Shown one piece after another: positions 33,801 to 42,201 of a stretch of 42,201 nt of DNA. Location: assembly GCA_964499865.1 (NCBI GenBank), contig CAZCPY010000008.1, positions 1-42,201 on the forward strand, in the 5' to 3' direction. The notes beneath the pieces are model-generated. The model worked only from the letters and a program-made list of their open reading frames with translations. It was not told the DNA's origin and did no database searches. The position numbers were made by a program, and so were the translations under genes. Numbering within the stretch: the stretch's first letter is position 1; each line of letters begins with the position of its first letter. The stretch is from JANOGU01 sp964499865. Its GTDB lineage: Bacteria > Pseudomonadota > Alphaproteobacteria > Rhodobacterales > Rhodobacteraceae.

Positions 33801-36308
33801 GGCACGGCGCTGATCGCGGTGCTGACCAACCGCGTGGTGGAGATCAAGGCCGTCGAGGTGGTGGCGGGCGAGAACCTGGTGCCGCTGACGGTGACCGAGG
33901 ATTGGGGCGCGGGGGCCTATGTCACGGCGTCGGTCCTGCGTCCGATGGACGTGGCGGCGGGCAGGAACCCGGCGCGGGCGATGGGTCTGGTGCACGCCGC
34001 CATCGACCCGGGCGCCCGGGCGCTGACGGCGACTGTCGAGGCCCCGGCCGAGGCCGCGCCGCGCGGGCCGCTGGAGGTTGCGGTGCGGGTCGAGGGGCTG
34101 GCGCCCGGCGACAGGGCCTACGCCACGGTGGCCGTCGTCGATCAGGGCATTCTGAACCTGACCGGCTATACCCCGCCCGACCCGCAGGGCCACTACTTCG
34201 GCCAGCGCAAGCTGGGCGTGGGCCTGCGCGACATCTACGGTGCGCTGATCGACGGCATGAACGGCGCCCTGGGCGAGGTCCGCTCGGGCGGCGATGCGGG
34301 GGCGCAGGCGAAACTGCAGGCGCCGCCGCCGACAGAGGAACTGGTGGCCTATTTCTCCGGCCCCGTCGAGGTCGGCCCCGACGGGCTGGCGCGGGTGTCC
34401 TTCGACCTGCCGTCCTTCAACGGGCAGGTGAAGGTGATGGCCGTCGTCTGGTCGGGCAAGGGCGTTGGGCAGGCGCAGGCCGACGTGCTGGTGCGCGATC
34501 CGGTGGTGGTCACGGCCTCGGTCCCGCGCTTCCTGTCGCCGGGCGATACCAGTCGGGTGCTGCTGGAGATCGTCAACGCCACGGGCCCCGCGGGCCGGAT
34601 CGGGCTGGACCTGTCCTCCGCCGGGCTGACCATCGGTGCCGCGCCGTCGGGATTTGACCTGGCCGCGCAGGCCAGGGCCAGCTTCGAGGTGCCGGTCACC
34701 GCGGGCGCCGCGGGCCTGCAGACCATCGACATCGCGCTGACCACGCCGGATGGAAAGGTCCTGCGCAAGACGCTGACAGTGCCGGTGCAGGTGAACGACC
34801 CCGAGGTCGCGCGGACCACCCGGCTGGAACTGGCACAGGGCGAGAGCTTCACCTTCGACGCCAATGCCTTCGCGGGCCTCGACCCGGCGACGGGGATGGC
34901 GACGCTGGCGGTGGGGCCGATGGCGCGGCTGAACACGCCGGGCCTGCTGGCGGCGCTGGACCGCTATCCCTATGGCTGCACGGAACAGATCACTTCGGGC
35001 GCCCTGCCGCTCCTGTACCTGTCCTCGGTGGCCGATGCGATGGGGTTTGCCCAGGCGCAGGACCTGGGCACGCGGATCGACCAGGCGATCGTCGAGGTGC
35101 TGGCCAACCAGTCGCCCGAAGGCGGTTTCGGCCTGTGGTCGCCGGGGTCGGGGGACATGTGGCTTGACGCCTATGTGACCGACTTCCTCAGCCGCGCCCG
35201 GGCGCAGGGGCGGACGGTGCCCGACCTCGCGTTCCGCGCGGCGCTCGCCAACCTGCGCAACCAGGTGAACTATTACCCCGATTTCGACCGGGGCGGCGAG
35301 GCGCTGGCCTATGCGCTGATGGTGCTGGCGCGCGAGGGGGCGGCCTCGATCGGCGACCTGCGCTACTATGCCGACGTCAAGGCGGATGCCTTCGCCACCA
35401 CGACGGCGATGGCGCAACTGGGTGCGGCGCTGGCAAGCTATGGCGACCAGGGGCGCGCCGACCGGATGTTCCGGATGGCCGCCGAACGGCTGGCCCCGCC
35501 GCTGCCCGAGGGCGTGCAGCTGTACCGCGCCGACTATGGCACCGCGACGCGCGATGCCGCGGCGGTGCTGACGCTGGCGCTGGAGGCGGGGTCGCAGGCG
35601 GTGGACACCGGGGCGCTGGCCGCGCAGCTTGCAGGCCGGTCGACGCAGCTTCTGTCGACGCAGGAAGCGACCTGGATGCTGCTGGCGGCCAATGCGCTGA
35701 CCACGGCGCCGGGGGCGGATGGCGTGACCATCGACGGCGCGCCGGTCACCGGGCCGATGGTGCGGGTGCAGCAGGGCGCGGTGGCGCCCGTGGTGGTGCG
35801 CAACGGGTCCGACCGGGCGCAGACGATCACGGTGACCGCCTATGGCGTGCCCGTGGACCCCGAACCCGCGGGCGGCAACGGCTATGACATCAAGCGCCGC
35901 TACTACACGCTGGACGGCGCCGAGGTGGACCTGTCGCAGCCGGTGGCGCAGGGCACGCGGCTGGTGACCGTGCTGGAGATCACGCCCTTCGGGTCCGGCG
36001 AGGCGCGGCTGATGGTCGCCGACCCGCTGCCCGCGGGCTTCGAGATCGACAACCCCAACCTGATCGCGGGCGGGCAGATCTCCGGCCTCGACTGGCTGGC
36101 CCCGGAAACCGACGTGGCGCATTCCGAATTCCGGCAGGACCGGTTCCTGACCGCCATCGACCGCTATTCGTCGTCCAGCTTCCAGCTCGCCTACATCGTG
36201 CGCGCCGTCAGCCCCGGCACCTTCCGCCACCCCGCCGCTTCGGTCGAGGACATGTACCGCCCCGACTTCCGCGCCCGCAGCGAAACGGGGCAGGTCGTCA
36301 TCGAGTGA
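30885..36308 (+). CDS. yfhM: Bacterial alpha-2-macroglobulin (YfhM-type) with N-terminal PAN-like domain
   Basis: Bacterial alpha-2-macroglobulins are periplasmic protease traps. The ATG at 30885 has GGGAGG at the right distance (30872-30877) and gives a signal peptide (GLVLAVGLVLAMVVPATAQ). Residues ~20-90 form a Cys-rich PAN/apple-like domain (CETACLVNGDCNALTFNTRY, then ACFLKK). Macroglobulin-type beta domains follow, with VFLATERGAYRAGETVFATA and LPSFNGQVKVMAVVWSGKGV. The thioester motif YGCTEQ is intact (Cys1365, Gln1368), so covalent trapping is expected. The C-terminal alpha/alpha toroid and receptor-like domain end at residue 1807. E. coli YfhM has 1653 residues; the PAN region explains part of the excess. 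pbpC overlaps the stop by 4 bp, the classic pair for cell-wall repair and defence. Confidence 0.95.
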   Translation: MRGLVLAVGLVLAMVVPATAQDLIPDRRLIYSENADLPGGDIGTQRDVTIQACETACLVNGDCNALTFNTRYNACFLKKDPGAAGFYQGGYSARVVEAAPGAEDRAATRRGELTFLSDDDLARALLQARALGGLHISDSFSAEEHLSAAAAAEAGGNMTGAAAFTGAAVNLTDAGADWADYARRSLLAAGADPDNASTWRDRAVEGATNAYLRSDGAAARHNVLVILAQALEQVGRGRDTVQALRLAQDLQPRDDTALALETAIGKYGFRVTDNEVQSDLARPRLCANFSEVLRKGDFDYTPFVQVAEPGLTVVRSGDMQLCVEGLVHGQRAAVTFREGLPAADGQTIARDVTITAYVRDRSPAARFPGRGYVLPRGPEAALPVETVNTAVLDLTLYEVSDRNLLRAMQNDYFGTPMAPWAEEDFASRIGAALWSGTAEVAQEVNRDMTTRLPLAEALAGRAPGIYALKAAVPGKDEYTVAPAWQWFVVTDLGLTTMSGADGLAVAVRSLGTAGPVAGAGVQLLSRANAVLGTATTDAEGFARFDAGLTRGTGGQEPALVVVTGADGDMAFLSLTAPEFDLSDRGVEGREPAPPVDVFLATERGAYRAGETVFATALARDARGDAIAGLPLTMVVMRPDGVEYARSVVNDMGGGYVLSQPIAGSAPRGVWRMELRADLEAAPLAAQTFLVEDFLPERVDFTLSLPDTPLRLGDVPELTVDARYLFGAPGADLAIEGEVLLRAADGLPDFPGYVFGRQDETFSSQLSGMDPSMTDAEGRAVLAASLPQVEDPGRPLEARFVVRVAEGSGRPVERRLSRVLTPAAPMIGLKPMFDGVVAENTEARFAVIAVGPDLAPVPLAVAWEVNRVETRYQWYQQYGSWYWEPATSRTPVASGSAAPGAGPVEIAAPVTWGEYELVVRAPDGSAVSSTRFYAGWYAPADTTSTPDTLEVSLDRPAYRAGETATLRLVPRAAGTALIAVLTNRVVEIKAVEVVAGENLVPLTVTEDWGAGAYVTASVLRPMDVAAGRNPARAMGLVHAAIDPGARALTATVEAPAEAAPRGPLEVAVRVEGLAPGDRAYATVAVVDQGILNLTGYTPPDPQGHYFGQRKLGVGLRDIYGALIDGMNGALGEVRSGGDAGAQAKLQAPPPTEELVAYFSGPVEVGPDGLARVSFDLPSFNGQVKVMAVVWSGKGVGQAQADVLVRDPVVVTASVPRFLSPGDTSRVLLEIVNATGPAGRIGLDLSSAGLTIGAAPSGFDLAAQARASFEVPVTAGAAGLQTIDIALTTPDGKVLRKTLTVPVQVNDPEVARTTRLELAQGESFTFDANAFAGLDPATGMATLAVGPMARLNTPGLLAALDRYPYGCTEQITSGALPLLYLSSVADAMGFAQAQDLGTRIDQAIVEVLANQSPEGGFGLWSPGSGDMWLDAYVTDFLSRARAQGRTVPDLAFRAALANLRNQVNYYPDFDRGGEALAYALMVLAREGAASIGDLRYYADVKADAFATTTAMAQLGAALASYGDQGRADRMFRMAAERLAPPLPEGVQLYRADYGTATRDAAAVLTLALEAGSQAVDTGALAAQLAGRSTQLLSTQEATWMLLAANALTTAPGADGVTIDGAPVTGPMVRVQQGAVAPVVVRNGSDRAQTITVTAYGVPVDPEPAGGNGYDIKRRYYTLDGAEVDLSQPVAQGTRLVTVLEITPFGSGEARLMVADPLPAGFEIDNPNLIAGGQISGLDWLAPETDVAHSEFRQDRFLTAIDRYSSSSFQLAYIVRAVSPGTFRHPAASVEDMYRPDFRARSETGQVVIE

Positions 36309-38350
36309 GGGGTGCGCGCGCCCTTTTCGCGCTGGCCCTCGTCCTCTGGGCGGCGGCCCTGGCGCGCGACCGGGTGGACGGATGGATCGACGCCACCGTC
36401 CTGCCGCCGCTGGCGATTGCGACCTCGGTCGAGGTGGTGGACCGCGAGGGGCGGCTTCTGCGCGCCTTTCAGGTGGCCGACGGGCGCTGGCGGATGGGGG
36501 TCGACCTTGCACAGGTCGATCCCGGCTTCCTGCGCCTGCTGGTGACCTACGAGGACAAGCGGTTCCGCGATCACGGCGGGGTGGACCTGATCGCCCTGGC
36601 CCGCGCCCTGGGGCAGGTTCTGCGCCATGGCCGGGTGCTGTCGGGCGGATCGACGCTGACGATGCAGGTCGCGCGCCTGCTGGAGGAATCGGGCACCGGG
36701 CGCGTGACCGGCAAGCTGCGCCAGATGCGGGTGGCCTGGGCGCTGGAGCGGCGGATGTCCAAGGACCAGATCCTCGGCCTGTATCTGCTGCTCGCGCCCT
36801 ATGGCGGGAACCTGGAGGGCGTTCGGTCGGCCTCGCTCGCCTGGTTCGGCAAGGAACCCGGGCGCCTGAACCCCGGCGAGGCGGCGCTGCTGGTGGCGCT
36901 GCCGCAGGCGCCCGAAAGCCGCCGCCCGGACCGCGCGCCCGCGCGCGCCACCGCCGCCCGCAGCCGCGTGCTGGCGCGTGCGCTGGCCGATGGCGTCTAC
37001 GACGCCGAAACCATCGCCGCGGCCGAACGCGAGCCCGTGCCGACCGCCCGCCGGCCGGTGCCCGCCTTCGCGCCGCACCTGGCCGACCGGCTGGTCGCCG
37101 CCGACCCCGCCGCGCGGCGCATCGTCACCACGCTCGACCGCACGCTGCAACGCCAGATGGAGGCGCTGGCGGCCGAGGCGGTGCAGGCGCGGGGCGAACG
37201 GATGCAGGTGGCGATCCTGGTCGCCGACCACCGGTCGGGCGAGATCCTGGCCTCGGTCGGCTCGGCCGCCTACCGCACCGACCTGCGGCAGGGGTTCGTC
37301 GACATGACGACCGCCACCCGCTCGCCCGGATCGACGCTCAAGCCCCTGGTCTATGCGCTGGCCTTCGACGAGGGGCTGGTGCATCCCGAGACGCTGATCG
37401 AGGACGTGGCGACCGACTTCAACGGCTATGCGCCGCAGAACTTCGACCGGCGGTTCCGCGGCGAGATCCGGGTGCGCGAGGCGTTGCAGCAGTCGCTGAA
37501 CCTGCCCGTCGTCAGCCTGACCGAGGCGCTGGGGCCGGCCAAGCTGCTGGCGGCGCTGGTGCGCGCGGGGGCCGATCCGGTGATCCCGGGCGACCAGCCG
37601 GGGCTGGCGGTGGCGCTTGGCGGCGTGGGGCTGACGCTGGAGGACCTGACCGGCCTTTACGCGGCGCTCGCCCGCGGCGGCGTGGCGCTGCCCCTGCATG
37701 CGACGGGTGCGGCGGAGGAGGGCGCGCGCCTGGTGTCCGCCGTGGCGGCCTGGCAGGTGGCCGACATCCTGTCGGGCCTGGCCCCGCCCCCCGGCGCGCC
37801 GCCCAACCGGCTGGCCTACAAGACGGGCACCAGCTATGGCTACCGCGACGCCTGGGCGGTGGGTTTCGACGGGCGGCATGTGGTGGGGGTCTGGATGGGC
37901 CGGGCGGACGGCACGCCGGTGCCCGGCGCCTTCGGCGCCGAGGTCGCCGCCCCGATCCTGTTCCGCGCCTTCGGTCGGCTGAAGCCCGCGCTCGACCCGC
38001 TGCCCCCGCCGCCGCCGGCGACGCTGCTCCTGGCCACCAATCAGCTGCCCTGGCCGCTGCGCCATTTCCGCAGCCGCACCGCGGCCTTCGAGGCCGCCCC
38101 CGACGCCCCCGCCGTGGCCTTCCCGCGCGACGGGACGGAGGTGGAGCTGATGCCCGAGGGCCTGATGCTGCGCGTCCGCGGCGGCACCGCGCCCTTCACC
38201 TGGCTGGCCGACGGCGCGCCTGTCGCGGTGGCCCTGCGCGCACGCGAAACGCTGATCCCCGCGCCCGGCACCGGGTTCGTCACCCTGTCGGTGATCGACG
38301 CCGAGGGCCGCTCCGCCCGCGCCCGCGTGCGGCTGACGGCCACCCCCTAG
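36305..38350 (+). CDS. pbpC: Penicillin-binding protein 1C
   Basis: PBP1C is a bifunctional peptidoglycan glycosyltransferase/transpeptidase-like protein. The GTG start at 36305 lies in the alpha-2-macroglobulin stop. The 681-residue product has an N-terminal helix (LFALALVLWAAALARDR), a glycosyltransferase domain with YEDKRFRDHGGVD and SGGSTLTMQVAR, and the transpeptidase domain with SPGSTLKP (active Ser343), the SLN motif (QQSLNLPVV) and KTGTS. A C-terminal BiPBP_C-like domain (~600-681) ends the protein. It is coupled to the macroglobulin gene, a widespread pairing in proteobacteria; the macroglobulin is thought to guard the cell where PBP1C mends the wall. Confidence 0.96.
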   Translation: MRGARALFALALVLWAAALARDRVDGWIDATVLPPLAIATSVEVVDREGRLLRAFQVADGRWRMGVDLAQVDPGFLRLLVTYEDKRFRDHGGVDLIALARALGQVLRHGRVLSGGSTLTMQVARLLEESGTGRVTGKLRQMRVAWALERRMSKDQILGLYLLLAPYGGNLEGVRSASLAWFGKEPGRLNPGEAALLVALPQAPESRRPDRAPARATAARSRVLARALADGVYDAETIAAAEREPVPTARRPVPAFAPHLADRLVAADPAARRIVTTLDRTLQRQMEALAAEAVQARGERMQVAILVADHRSGEILASVGSAAYRTDLRQGFVDMTTATRSPGSTLKPLVYALAFDEGLVHPETLIEDVATDFNGYAPQNFDRRFRGEIRVREALQQSLNLPVVSLTEALGPAKLLAALVRAGADPVIPGDQPGLAVALGGVGLTLEDLTGLYAALARGGVALPLHATGAAEEGARLVSAVAAWQVADILSGLAPPPGAPPNRLAYKTGTSYGYRDAWAVGFDGRHVVGVWMGRADGTPVPGAFGAEVAAPILFRAFGRLKPALDPLPPPPPATLLLATNQLPWPLRHFRSRTAAFEAAPDAPAVAFPRDGTEVELMPEGLMLRVRGGTAPFTWLADGAPVAVALRARETLIPAPGTGFVTLSVIDAEGRSARARVRLTATP

Positions 38351-38383
38351 ACGGGCCGAAGCCCTTCCCCCGCGCCGCGCCGC

Positions 38384-38405
38384 CTGCCATCACGGTGGCA
38401 GGAGG
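38384..38405 (+). promoter_or_regulatory. Hairpin abutting the ribosome site of the TauE/SafE gene
   Basis: CTGCCA (38384-38389) and TGGCAG (38396-38401) form a 6-bp stem. The strong Shine-Dalgarno AGGAGG (38400-38405) starts within the last two bases of the stem and sits 6 bp before the ATG at 38412. This could tune translation, but the stem is short. Confidence 0.35.
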
Positions 38406-38411
38406 TGGCGC

Positions 38412-39179
38412 ATGGAGGTCGTGACGGCGGGGCTGCCGCCCGGGGTCTTTGCCGCGGCGCTGGCGGTGACGATGCTGGCGGCGCTGGTCAAGGGCATGGT
38501 CGGGTTTGCCATGCCGATGGTCATGATGGCCGGGCTGTCGGCGATGATGCCGCCGCAGCTTGCGCTGGCCGGGCTGATCCTGCCCACGCTGGCCACGAAC
38601 CTCGGGCAGGCGCTGCGCGACGGCCTGCCGGCGGCAAGGGCTTCGGCGCGGGCGCGCTGGCGCTTTCTGGCGGCGACGACGGCTCTGGTGCCGCTGTCGG
38701 CGCTGTTCGCGGCCGAGGTTCCGCGCGCGCCGTTCCTGCTGCTGCTGGGTGTGCCGATTGCGGCCTATGCGGTGCTTTTGCTGGCAGGGCGGTCGCTGGC
38801 CATCCCCCTTGGCCACCGCGCGCGGGCGGAATGGGGGCTGGGCGTGGTCGGCGGCCTTTACGGCGGCATCTCGGGCATCTGGGGGCCGCCGCTGCTGGTC
38901 TACCTTCTGTCGACCGGCGCCGGGCGGGACGAGACGGTGCGGGCGCAGGGCGTCGTCTTCCTGCTGGGCGCGGTGGCGCTGATGGGCGGGCACCTGGCCT
39001 CGGGCCTGCTTGACGCGCGCACCGCGGCGTTTTCGGCGGCGCTGGTGCTGCCCGCGATGGCCGGGCTGTGGATCGGCAACCGGATCGCGGCACGTGTCGA
39101 CGCCGCGCGGGTTCGGTTCTGGACGCAGGGCGTGCTGCTGGTGACCGGGCTGAACCTGATCCGGCTGGCGCTGGCGTGA
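38412..39179 (+). CDS. TauE/SafE-family membrane transporter
   Basis: A 255-residue inner-membrane protein with seven or eight helices. The two TauE/SafE half-motifs are visible: ALVKGMVGFAMPMVMMAGLS in the first half and GLYGGISGIWGPPLLVYLLS in the second, an inverted repeat typical of the family. Members export sulfite or organosulfonates, or are of unknown substrate; nothing nearby (no sulfur metabolism gene) narrows this. AGGAGG sits 6 bp before the ATG. It stands alone between pbpC and the convergent DUF3859 gene. Confidence 0.9.
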   Translation: MEVVTAGLPPGVFAAALAVTMLAALVKGMVGFAMPMVMMAGLSAMMPPQLALAGLILPTLATNLGQALRDGLPAARASARARWRFLAATTALVPLSALFAAEVPRAPFLLLLGVPIAAYAVLLLAGRSLAIPLGHRARAEWGLGVVGGLYGGISGIWGPPLLVYLLSTGAGRDETVRAQGVVFLLGAVALMGGHLASGLLDARTAAFSAALVLPAMAGLWIGNRIAARVDAARVRFWTQGVLLVTGLNLIRLALA

Positions 39180-39186
39180 CGCGCCG

Positions 39187-39714
39187 TCAGCTGACCGGCA
39201 CGGGGCCGGGGCAGGGGTCGGTGAAGGCGGGCATCAGCGCCGGGTCCACGACCTCGAACGACGCCTCGTAGACGATGCGGTCGCCCTGCGTGGCGACAAA
39301 CCGCCACAGGCCCGGCACGCGTTCCTCGGGCAGGTCGAAGCGGAAGAAGTTCGCCGCCCCCTGACCGGCGGCGAAGGTCGCCACCCAGCTTTGCCGCGTG
39401 GTGCCCGCGGGTGCCATCGGCGGGTGGGTGACGGTGATCGTCACGTCGTCAAGGTCCGTCACCGCCCAGGCCACCACGCCGAAGGCCAGTTCCGGCAGGG
39501 CGGGAAGCGTCTGCGTGCGCAGTCCCACCCCCGCTTCGCCCTCGTAGAGGTCGATGAACCCCAGCATCGTGTCCGGCGCCACCTCCTGCCGGCCGCTCCT
39601 GCCGGCGCAGATGATGCCCCAGTCGATGCGGTCGAGCAGCGCCGCGTCATGCGTGGGCGGCGCCGCCGCCGCGGGGGCGGCCAGCAGTCCGGCAAGGAGG
39701 ACATGGCGCAGCAT
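39187..39714 (-). CDS. Small secreted protein, DUF3859-like
   Basis: A 175-residue secreted protein with a signal peptide (MLRHVLLAGLLAAPAAAAPP). The mature domain is beta-rich and contains DWGIICAGRSGRQEVAPDTM, ELAFGVVAWAVTDLDD, VTHPPMAPAG and FRFDLPEERVPGLWRFVATQ, a pattern I associate with DUF3859 proteins of Rhodobacterales; two cysteines (IICAG and DPCPG) could form a disulfide. Function unknown. It lies 38 bp downstream of pckA on the same strand with no terminator between, so it may share its transcript, though a link in function is unlikely. Confidence 0.65.
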   Translation of the reverse strand: MLRHVLLAGLLAAPAAAAPPTHDAALLDRIDWGIICAGRSGRQEVAPDTMLGFIDLYEGEAGVGLRTQTLPALPELAFGVVAWAVTDLDDVTITVTHPPMAPAGTTRQSWVATFAAGQGAANFFRFDLPEERVPGLWRFVATQGDRIVYEASFEVVDPALMPAFTDPCPGPVPVS

Positions 39715-39752
39715 GCCGCCAGTCTGGCGAAGGCCGGGCGGGGCGTAAAGCC

Positions 39753-41417
<1,665 letters not shown>

Positions 41418-41488
41418 GTGCGCGCTCCCATGTGCAAGGCCGGGCCTCCTCGCCCGGTGCTTCCGGATATAGCACACCGGGCGGGTTC

Positions 41489-41514
41489 CGCTAGCACGGC
41501 AAGCCGTGTTAGCG
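41489..41514. repeat. 26-bp inverted repeat in the pckA/chvI spacer
   Basis: Arms CGCTAGCACGGC and GCCGTGTTAGCG pair with one mismatch around AA. The right arm overlaps the first 14-bp operator, so it is either part of the same regulator target or a hairpin in the pckA leader, depending on the true start site. Confidence 0.7.
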
Positions 41515-41520
41515 TTAGCA
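41507..41520. promoter_or_regulatory. LacI-family-like operator 1 upstream of pckA
   Basis: TGTTAGCGTTAGCA resembles the LacI/GalR-family palindrome TGTTAGCGCTAACA with two differences and a central CG-type step. pckA is controlled by the LacI-family regulator PckR in Sinorhizobium, so a similar regulator here is a fair inference. Confidence 0.55.
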
Positions 41521-41526
41521 TTTTCC

Positions 41527-41540
41527 TGTTAGCGCAAGCA
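41527..41540. promoter_or_regulatory. LacI-family-like operator 2 upstream of pckA
   Basis: TGTTAGCGCAAGCA is a second copy of the operator, starting exactly 20 bp after the first (about two helical turns, same face). It differs from TGTTAGCGCTAACA at two positions. A half-site CTTAGCA follows at once (41541-41547). Confidence 0.55.
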
Positions 41541-41544
41541 CTTA

Positions 41545-41566
41545 GCATGAGGCACGCCCCTCATGC
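41545..41566. repeat. 8-bp perfect inverted repeat next to the operators
   Basis: GCATGAGG and CCTCATGC flank a 6-bp CACGCC loop. It lies on the chvI side of the two operators. It may be another regulator site or a hairpin in a short leader; no T-tract follows. Confidence 0.6.
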
Positions 41567-41732
41567 CCCGGCTGCCGATATCTGCGGCAAATTAGTCATC
41601 CGTTCGGGTTTTTCTCGTTGACTGAGGTGTCAGAGGCGGGGTGATTCGCACTTGCCGATTGATTCCGCGACCGCAAGACCGCATCATGGGCCAAAAGAAG
41701 ACAGAAAAATGAGCAGTATAGGGAAGCAGGCC

Positions 41733-42201
41733 ATGTCGCGCATCGCGCTCGTGGACGACGACAGGAACATCCTGACGTCCGTCTCGATGACTCTGGAAGC
41801 CGAAGGTTTCGAGGTCGAAACCTACAACGACGGGCAATCCGCGCTGGACGCCTTCAACCGGCGCCTGCCGGACATGGCCGTGCTCGACATCAAGATGCCG
41901 CGCATGGACGGCATGGACCTGTTGCAACGCCTGCGCCAGAAGACCTCGATGCCGGTCATCTTCCTGACCTCCAAGGATGACGAGATCGACGAGGTTCTGG
42001 GCCTGCGCATGGGGGCCGACGACTACGTCAAGAAGCCCTTCAGCCAGCGCCTGCTGGTCGAACGCATCCGCGCCCTGCTGCGCCGCCAGGACGCCATCGC
42101 CACCGGCGAGGTCGCCACCGGCGAAGAGACCAAGGTGATGGAACGCGGCCAGTTGCGCATGGACCCGCTGCGCCACGCGGTCACCTGGAAGGGCATGGAC
42201 G
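41733..42201 (+). CDS. chvI: Response regulator ChvI, N-terminal part (3' end outside window)
   Basis: The first 156 codons of an OmpR-type response regulator, running off the right edge. The receiver domain has the acidic pocket DDD (8-10), phosphoacceptor Asp52 (AVLDIKMPRMDGMDLL), the Thr/Ser switch (FLTSKDDEIDE) and the Lys in GADDYVKKPFSQRLL. The linker GEVATGEETKVMERGQLRMD leads into the winged-helix domain. Sequence and context identify ChvI, which with the membrane kinase ChvG (expected just downstream) controls the envelope and acid response, exopolysaccharide and motility in alphaproteobacteria. I chose ATG 41733 (homologue-like MSRIALVDDD); ATG 41709 is in frame and would add eight residues. 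Confidence 0.93.
   Translation, partial: MSRIALVDDDRNILTSVSMTLEAEGFEVETYNDGQSALDAFNRRLPDMAVLDIKMPRMDGMDLLQRLRQKTSMPVIFLTSKDDEIDEVLGLRMGADDYVKKPFSQRLLVERIRALLRRQDAIATGEVATGEETKVMERGQLRMDPLRHAVTWKGMD

Larger units (their letters stand above)
41418..41732. promoter_or_regulatory. 315-bp divergent control region of pckA and chvI
   Basis: This is the longest non-coding stretch in the window and is less GC-rich than the genes. From left to right it holds a hairpin in the pckA leader (CCGGGC / GCCCGG around CTCCTC), a TATATC-like -10 for pckA near 41465, the inverted repeat at 41489-41514, two 14-bp operators at 41507 and 41527, the inverted repeat at 41545-41566, and a TTGACT -35-like hexamer at 41618-41623 that could serve chvI. 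No small gene or tRNA is visible in it. Confidence 0.6.

Noticed and set aside
30795..36512. A 1905-codon open frame on the - strand across the alpha-2-macroglobulin gene
   Set aside because: It is the shadow of a real gene with G/C at most third positions, which removes stop codons from the opposite strand. The + strand gene has a signal peptide, thioester motif and family domains; the antisense frame is Arg/His/Gln-rich without any motif.

Overview
The window is about 42 kb of very GC-rich DNA with tightly packed genes, many start/stop overlaps (ATGA or GTGA) and strong G/C preference at third codon positions. Gene content and order (a Fla2-type alphaproteobacterial flagellar cluster, a TspO homologue, and pckA divergent from chvI) point to a member of the Rhodobacterales (Paracoccaceae sensu lato). 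It looks like an ordinary chromosomal region. I saw no rRNA, tRNA, insertion sequence, phage gene or CRISPR array.

Region 1 (1-13776) is flagellar. On the + strand an operon runs motA (3' end only), a large secreted protein of unknown function, a lytic transglycosylase, flhA, fliR, flhB and a FliJ-like coiled-coil protein. A convergent operon on the - strand runs flgB-flgC-fliE-fliQ-flgF-flgG-flgA-flgH-fliL, and fliI diverges from flgB. Together these cover stator, rod, L-ring, P-ring assembly and type III export functions. fliF, fliG, fliM/N, fliP, flgI, flgD/E, flgK/L, motB and flagellin are not in the window.

Region 2 (13777-17774) is a four-gene ABC importer of the YnjBCD type, with the two permease halves as separate genes. 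Region 3 (17895-22715) is an envelope polysaccharide locus: YjbH/GfcD, YjbF/GfcB, a small YjbE/GfcA-like protein with a strong terminator, a Wza/GfcE export lipoprotein and a Wzb/Etp tyrosine phosphatase. It resembles the Escherichia coli group 4 capsule and yjb operons without GfcC/YjbG or the Etk/Wzc kinase. A 10-N assembly gap splits yjbH; the contig ends share 6 bp, and merging them restores one reading frame.

Region 4 (22739-30736) is housekeeping: an NfeD-like/QmcA pair, a DUF2177 membrane protein, a thioesterase, a YggT protein, RecQ helicase, TspO and a large hybrid histidine kinase. Three tandem palindromes lie between recQ and tspO. Region 5 (30885-39714) holds a bacterial alpha-2-macroglobulin with an N-terminal PAN-like domain coupled to pbpC, then a TauE/SafE transporter and a DUF3859-type secreted protein.

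Region 6 (39753-42201) holds pckA and, divergently, the 5' end of the response regulator gene chvI. The 315-bp spacer carries two LacI-family-like operators 20 bp apart plus two inverted repeats. PckA has a C-terminal tail made from a 12-bp tandem repeat.

I found no clearly new system. The best leads are the kinase-less capsule-like locus, the pckA/chvI control region, the large unknown flagellar-operon protein and the palindrome cluster after recQ.
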